Positions 34,550-38,122 of a stretch of 38,122 bases of DNA are shown one piece after another. How positions within the stretch are numbered: position 1 is the stretch's first letter; every line of letters begins with the position of its first letter. The stretch is from Gammaproteobacteria bacterium. GTDB taxonomy: Bacteria; Pseudomonadota; Gammaproteobacteria; JAJDOJ01. The translations under genes and the position numbers were made by a program. The notes under the pieces were generated by a model that worked only from the letters and a program-made list of their open reading frames with translations, was not told the DNA's origin and did no database searches. Location: positions 1 to 38,122 of the forward strand of contig JALSSO010000116.1 in assembly GCA_026984215.1 (NCBI GenBank), in the 5' to 3' direction.

Positions 34550-34564
34550 GCGCGTGAACCGCGC
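34550..34564. terminator. Short hairpin between convergent genes
   Basis: GCGCG (34550-34554) and CGCGC (34560-34564) form a small stem in the 39-base gap between the DUF2207 and hemJ stops. It is weak and lacks T residues; listed only as a possible convergent terminator. Confidence 0.25.
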
Positions 34565-34580
34565 AGGCCCGGCAGCGGCG

Positions 34581-35006
34581 TCAGGACCAGGGGCGAACGA
34601 CCACCAGGGCGACGATTCCGATCAGGAACAGCACGGGTACCTCGTTGAACCAGCGGTACCAGGTGTGGGGGTGGCGGTTCTGGTCGGCACGGAAGTCGTA
34701 CATGAGCTTTCCGCACCAGACGTGGTAGACGATCAGCAGCGCCACCAGGGTGAGCTTGGCATGCATCCAGAGGGCCGCGTTGTAGTACTCCAGATTGGCC
34801 GAAAGCAGCCACATTCCCAGGACCACCGTGAGCACGGCCGCCGGCGTCATGATCCCCCAGAAGAGCTTGCGCTCCATGACCTTGAAGCGCTCGATACCCG
34901 CGTCGTCGGTGGCCATGGCGTGGTAGACGAACAGGCGCGGGAGGTAGAACAGCCCGGCGAACCAGCTGGTCATGAACACGATATGAAAGGTCTTGACCCA
35001 GAGCAT
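34581..35006 (-). CDS. hemJ: Protoporphyrinogen oxidase HemJ
   Basis: A 141-residue four-helix membrane protein of the HemJ/CopD-like family, which oxidises protoporphyrinogen IX to protoporphyrin IX. Conserved features are MLWVKTFHIVFMTSWFAGLFYLPRLFVYHA with His8, the helix MHAKLTLVALLIVYH with its conserved lysine, and the C-terminal RWFNEVPVLFLIGIVALVVVRP. ATG 35006 gives the standard length. It lies 20 bases after bfr on the same strand, so bfd, bfr and hemJ look like one operon. The gene product supplies the substrate of the ferrochelatase encoded at 14043-15074. Confidence 0.92.
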   Translation of the reverse strand: MLWVKTFHIVFMTSWFAGLFYLPRLFVYHAMATDDAGIERFKVMERKLFWGIMTPAAVLTVVLGMWLLSANLEYYNAALWMHAKLTLVALLIVYHVWCGKLMYDFRADQNRHPHTWYRWFNEVPVLFLIGIVALVVVRPWS

Positions 35007-35026
35007 GCGACCCCCGCCTCTGACGC

Positions 35027-35491
35027 CTACATCTGCGACTGCAGGTAGTTTTGCAGCCCCACGCGGTCGATCAACTCCAGCTGGGTCTCCAACCAGTCGA
35101 TGTGTTCTTCCTCGGACTCCAGGATGTCCTCGAACAGCTCGCGCGAGACATAGTCGCCCGCCGTCTCGCAGTAGGCGATCGCCTCGCGCAGGAGGGGCAC
35201 CGCATCCCGCTCCAGATCCAGATCGCACTGCAGCATCTCCCGGGGATGCTCGCCGACGCGCAGCTTGCCGAGCTGTTGTAGATTGGGCAGGCCCTCCAGG
35301 AACAGGATCCGCTGCACGAGCCGGTCGGCGTGCTTCATCTCGTCGATGGATTCTTCATATTCGCGCTTGCCCAGCTTGCCCAGCCCCCAGTTGTCATACA
35401 TGCGGGCATGGAGGAAGTACTGGTTGATGGCCGTGAGCTCGTTGGTGAGCGCCCGGTTCAGGTATTCGATGACCTTGGCGTCGCCTTTCAT
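35027..35491 (-). CDS. bfr: Bacterioferritin
   Basis: A 154-residue heme-containing ferritin that forms a 24-subunit shell storing ferric iron. The di-iron ligands Glu18, Glu51 and His54 and the heme ligand Met52 are present (IDEMKHADR), with further ligands in the second half ([18 protein letters not shown]). The start at ATG 35491 matches the family N-terminus [15 protein letters not shown], and the frame upstream of it is not conserved. It lies between bfd (82 bases upstream) and hemJ (20 bases downstream). Confidence 0.95.
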   Translation of the reverse strand: MKGDAKVIEYLNRALTNELTAINQYFLHARMYDNWGLGKLGKREYEESIDEMKHADRLVQRILFLEGLPNLQQLGKLRVGEHPREMLQCDLDLERDAVPLLREAIAYCETAGDYVSRELFEDILESEEEHIDWLETQLELIDRVGLQNYLQSQM

Positions 35492-35573
35492 GGGAGATGG
35501 ACCTTGTGGGAATCGGCTTGTGGCGCAGCGTACCGGCCCCGCATCGGCGTTGCAAGGAACGGGTCGATGCCGG

Positions 35574-35777
35574 TCAGGCCGCTGCAACGGCCAGATCGAA
35601 CGGGACCGATGCCTCGCCGCGACCGGCGCGCAGCAGTTGCCTGGCCTCGGGCGCGCACTTGCCGCAGCAGCCGGCCACGCCCAGCGTTTCGCGCAAGTCC
35701 CGCATGCGCCGGGCCCCCGCGTCGATGGCGTCCCGGATTTCCTGGTCGGTCACTGCGTTACAAATACACACGTACAT
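35574..35777 (-). CDS. bfd: Bacterioferritin-associated ferredoxin
   Basis: A 67-residue [2Fe-2S] protein with ligand cysteines Cys4, Cys6, Cys38 and Cys41 ([10 protein letters not shown] and GCCGKCAP), the exact E. coli Bfd spacing. Bfd docks on bacterioferritin and reduces the heme, releasing stored iron under iron limitation. GAGGAAAA ahead of ATG 35777 gives a good ribosome-binding site. It is the first gene of bfd-bfr-hemJ, behind a promoter with Fur-box-like sequence. Confidence 0.95.
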   Translation of the reverse strand: MYVCICNAVTDQEIRDAIDAGARRMRDLRETLGVAGCCGKCAPEARQLLRAGRGEASVPFDLAVAAA

Positions 35778-35821
35778 GGGTGTTTTCCTCTTCGGCCGGT
35801 ATGCCGGTGAGAACCAAAGAA

Positions 35822-35852
35822 GATAGTAATGCGAACGCGAATGAGTTGCAAC
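35822..35852 (-). promoter_or_regulatory. bfd promoter with Fur-box-like site
   Basis: On the minus strand TTGCAA (35851-35846) and TACTAT (35828-35823) are spaced by 17 bases, each four of six to consensus. The stretch between and around them contains repeated AATGCG/GCGAATGAG/TTGCAA hexamers, and the plus-strand 19-mer from 35837 matches the Fur consensus at about 10 of 19 positions. Repression by Fur would fit the known iron control of bfd, but the site is degenerate. Confidence 0.45.
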
Positions 35853-35941
35853 AACTTGGGGCCCGGGCTCCCTCTGCCGTGGTATCTTTGCCGGCGGGGT
35901 GGGGTGGTCCGCGTGGGACCGCGAGGAACCCCTTTTGATCC

Positions 35942-35952
35942 TAAGGCGGTGA
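35942..35952 (+). promoter_or_regulatory. Strong ribosome-binding site of argC
   Basis: TAAGGCGGTGA differs by one base from the full anti-16S complement TAAGGAGGTGA. Its core ends seven bases before GTG 35957, which decides that start over the in-frame GTG at 35966 and TTG at 35969. Confidence 0.65.
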
Positions 35953-35956
35953 GGGA

Positions 35957-36994
35957 GTGACAGACGTGTTGAAGGCGGGCGTGGTGGGTGCGACGGGATA
36001 TACGGGCGTCGAACTGATCCGGTTGTTGCTGGCCCACCCCGAGGTGGAGCTTGCGCGGATCACCTCGCGCAGCGAGGCGGGCCGGCCGTTGGAAGTCATC
36101 TTTCCCAACCTGCGCGGATGCGGCGATCTGCGCTTCGAAGCCCCCGAACCAGACCGGCTCGCCGCCTGCGACGTGGTGTTTTTCGCCACGCCCAACGGGA
36201 CCGCCATGCAGTGGGCCCCCGAGCTGTTGGAGGCGGGCACCCGCGTGATCGATCTGGCGGCCGACTTTCGGCTCAAGGACCCGGCCGTGTGGGAGCGGTG
36301 GTACGGGATGCCGCACGCCTGCCCCGATCTGCTGGAGGAGGCGGTCTATGGTCTGCCCGAGCTCCATCGCGAGCGGATCCGAAGTGCGCGGTTGGTGGCC
36401 AATCCCGGATGCTACCCCACTGCAGTCACGCTGGGTTTTCTGCCGTTGTTGGAGTGCGGTGCGGTGGGGGCCGAGGACTTGGTGGCGGACGCCAAGTCCG
36501 GGGTGAGCGGCGCCGGACGCAAGGCCCAGGTCCACACCTTGCTGGCGGAAGCGGGGGAGAACTTCCAGGCCTATGCAGTCGCAGGTCACCGGCATCTGCC
36601 CGAGATCCTGCAGACGCTGCGGGAGGTGCGTCCAGGGGCCGGGCTCACCTTCGTGCCGCATCTGCTCCCCATGATCCGGGGCATCCATGCCACGCTGTAC
36701 GCCGGCTTGCGCGAGCCGGTGCCCGACCTGCAGGCCCTGTATGAGGCACGCTACGCCGAAGAGCCCTTCGTGGACGTGCTGCCCGCCGGTGCGCACCCGC
36801 AGACCCGCAGTGTGCGCGGGACCAACCTGTGCCGCATCGCGGTGCATCGCCCGCAGGACGGAGACCGGGTGGTGGTGCTGGCGGTTATCGACAATCTGGT
36901 CAAGGGGGCGGCGGGTCAGGCCGTGCACAACATGAATCTCATGTTCGGTTTGGACGAACGGGCGGGCCTGCACGCCGTCGCTGTACTGCCGTGA
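35957..36994 (+). CDS. argC: N-acetyl-gamma-glutamyl-phosphate reductase
   Basis: A 345-residue NADPH-dependent enzyme of arginine synthesis, reducing N-acetyl-glutamyl phosphate to the semialdehyde. The Rossmann motif is [19 protein letters not shown] and the catalytic cysteine is Cys152 in [11 protein letters not shown]. Further family motifs are [17 protein letters not shown] and the C-terminal [18 protein letters not shown]. The start is GTG 35957, supported by the ribosome-binding site. The stop overlaps the next gene by four bases (GTGA). It is divergent from bfd. Confidence 0.95.
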   Translation: MTDVLKAGVVGATGYTGVELIRLLLAHPEVELARITSRSEAGRPLEVIFPNLRGCGDLRFEAPEPDRLAACDVVFFATPNGTAMQWAPELLEAGTRVIDLAADFRLKDPAVWERWYGMPHACPDLLEEAVYGLPELHRERIRSARLVANPGCYPTAVTLGFLPLLECGAVGAEDLVADAKSGVSGAGRKAQVHTLLAEAGENFQAYAVAGHRHLPEILQTLREVRPGAGLTFVPHLLPMIRGIHATLYAGLREPVPDLQALYEARYAEEPFVDVLPAGAHPQTRSVRGTNLCRIAVHRPQDGDRVVVLAVIDNLVKGAAGQAVHNMNLMFGLDERAGLHAVAVLP

Positions 36995-37809
36995 GGTCCG
37001 TTTCGGGAAGGCCCGGCCGGCGGCGGGCCGGCACGGGCTGGTGTTGGATCTTCGTTCCCGTGCTGTTCGGGGCGGGCCTGGCCGGCGGTTACTATGGACC
37101 GGGATGGCTCGGAGCCCGAGGCGTGCCGGTGGGGGAGGGCTGCCGGCACGAATTGGTCCGGCTGCGCAGTCAGCGCGCCGAACTGCTGGCTCGGCAGGCG
37201 CGGCTGGACGAGTCGCTGCGGCTGGAGCGTGAATCGGGCGCCGCCCTGCGGCAGACCCTGGATGGGCAGGCGAAGCGGATCGCGGAGTTGGAACAGGATC
37301 TTGCGTTCTACCGGCACCTGGCGCAAACGGCGGCGGCAGGTGATGCGCGGCTGATCCAGGGCCTCCAGCTCAGACCGGGTGAAGGTGACCGCCGGTTCCG
37401 GTATCGCGTGACACTGGTCCGCCCGAGTGGGGCGCGGCGCACCGTACAGGGTAGGCTTACGCTGACGCTGAACGGGGTCCGTGACGGCCGGAAGGTCCGA
37501 CTGGAGGGGGGCGTGGTGGATCCGGGCGATCCACACCCCGTGAGCTTCCGCTATTTTCAGGTGGTCGAAGGGATCCTGGAGTTGCCGTCCGGGTTCACTC
37601 CCCGGACGGTGGCGGTGACATTCAAGCCGAAAACGGGGGGCAGCTTCGTGCGGATCTTTTCGTGGGAGGCGGCGGTTGGCGGTGCCGCACGGGGGGAGAT
37701 CGGGACGGTGGGGCGTTCAGCGGTCGACGCTGACCGCCAACTTTACATGACGGGTGATCCATGCGCAGAAACAAACGCTTCAAATCGGCCCGCATCACGA
37801 CGCTCATAG
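36991..37809 (+). CDS. DUF6776-like coiled-coil membrane protein
   Basis: A 272-residue protein starting at GTG 36991, which overlaps the argC stop. A basic N-terminus and one membrane helix ([20 protein letters not shown]) are followed by a coiled coil (about residues 48-110; [22 protein letters not shown]). A beta-rich C-terminal domain ([21 protein letters not shown]...GSFVRIFSW) completes it. This is the layout of DUF6776 proteins found between argC and bactofilin genes in many gammaproteobacteria. The last 16 codons overlap the bactofilin gene and look like an extension beyond the usual family end. Function unknown; an envelope partner of bactofilin is plausible. Confidence 0.75.
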   Translation: MRSVSGRPGRRRAGTGWCWIFVPVLFGAGLAGGYYGPGWLGARGVPVGEGCRHELVRLRSQRAELLARQARLDESLRLERESGAALRQTLDGQAKRIAELEQDLAFYRHLAQTAAAGDARLIQGLQLRPGEGDRRFRYRVTLVRPSGARRTVQGRLTLTLNGVRDGRKVRLEGGVVDPGDPHPVSFRYFQVVEGILELPSGFTPRTVAVTFKPKTGGSFVRIFSWEAAVGGAARGEIGTVGRSAVDADRQLYMTGDPCAETNASNRPASRRS

Positions 37810-38122
37810 GACGCGAGACCGAGGTTCGCGGGGACGTGGTCTTCCAGGGCGGGTTGCATGTGGAGGGGCGCATCCTGGGCAATGTGCTCGCGCCCGAGGA
37901 TCCGGAAGCCATGCTGATCCTGGCCGAAGGCGGAGCCATCGAAGGCGAGGTGCGGGTGGCCAACGCCATCGTCAACGGCCGGGTCCGGGGAGATGTCCGG
38001 GTCTGCGGACAACTCGATCTGGAGGAATCGGCCCGGGTCGAGGGCAACGTGCATTACCATCTTTTGGAGATGCATCTCGGCGCCGAGGTCAACGGCAGTC
38101 TCGTCCACGAGGGGAACATGGA
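37761..38122 (+). CDS. Bactofilin family protein, 3' partial
   Basis: The frame from ATG 37761 stays open for 120 codons to the end of the window. The N-terminus [20 protein letters not shown] matches bactofilins, followed by the right-handed beta-helix repeat pattern (EVRGDVVFQGGLHVEGRILGNV, ...GGAIEGEVRVANAIVNGRVRGDV, ...ARVEGNVHY). Bactofilins polymerise into nucleotide-free filaments that scaffold cell-shape and envelope proteins. It overlaps the preceding gene by 49 bases, in another frame. In related genomes erpA usually follows. Confidence 0.9.
   Translation, partial: MRRNKRFKSARITTLIGRETEVRGDVVFQGGLHVEGRILGNVLAPEDPEAMLILAEGGAIEGEVRVANAIVNGRVRGDVRVCGQLDLEESARVEGNVHYHLLEMHLGAEVNGSLVHEGNM

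Noticed and set aside
1-38122. tRNA, rRNA, CRISPR array, insertion sequences, phage or toxin-antitoxin genes.
   Set aside because: No cloverleaf-like or rRNA-like stretch, no regular repeat-spacer pattern, no transposase, integrase or paired terminal repeats were seen on reading through.

Overview
The window is about 38 kb of GC-rich, densely packed chromosome from what looks like a gammaproteobacterium. Supporting genes are BamC, GcvR, PtsP next to RppH, a PhoB-PhoR-Ppx run, HemJ, Bfd/Bfr and an argC-(coiled-coil membrane protein)-bactofilin order. A Chromatiales/Ectothiorhodospiraceae-type purple-sulfur-lineage organism would fit, but that is an inference from gene order and composition. 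I see no rRNA, tRNA, CRISPR array, insertion sequence or prophage gene, and no gene-free stretch longer than about 235 bases.

Layout. 1-2865: envelope-stress-type block with a glycine-zipper protein (5' end outside), a PepSY-like small exported protein and a PhoP/PhoQ-like two-component system, closed by a real intrinsic terminator at 2935-2962. 3009-4407: a DUF1269-type glycine-rich membrane protein, facing a minus-strand pair (DUF4124 protein and MIF-like tautomerase). 4598-8918: RND efflux adaptor and permease behind a promoter carrying a perfect inverted repeat. 9080-11495: LysR regulator, a 129-residue unknown protein and an AI-2E/PerM-family transporter, all overlapping. 11533-13886: PIN-PhoH ATPase, DUF1992 protein and GcvR-like ACT protein. 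14043-17966: ferrochelatase, divergent from dapA-bamC-MBL hydrolase. 18078-18425: monothiol glutaredoxin GrxD.

18553-21904 is the one region that looks accessory: a sulfotransferase gene broken by a +1 frameshift followed by two family-4 glycosyltransferases, with more A/T than its neighbours, inserted between grxD and purU. 22138-25290: purU, a possible small ORF, then the minus-strand AGCS alanine/glycine symporter and nadC. 25440-32068: phoB-phoR-ppx, rppH and ptsP, a block tied to phosphate and nitrogen signalling, with an FNR/ANR-like palindrome upstream of phoB. 32096-34541: a LemA and DUF2207 membrane-protein pair. 34581-35777 (minus): bfd-bfr-hemJ, an iron-storage and heme-synthesis operon with a plausible Fur-controlled promoter. 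35957-38122: argC, a DUF6776-like coiled-coil protein and the start of a bactofilin.

Most of the window is conserved core genome. The points most worth follow-up are the broken sulfotransferase/glycosyltransferase island, the operator in the RND promoter, the FNR-like site upstream of phoB, the leader with an intrinsic terminator ahead of the DUF1269 gene, the bfd-bfr-hemJ linkage and the unknown protein coupled to the PerM transporter.
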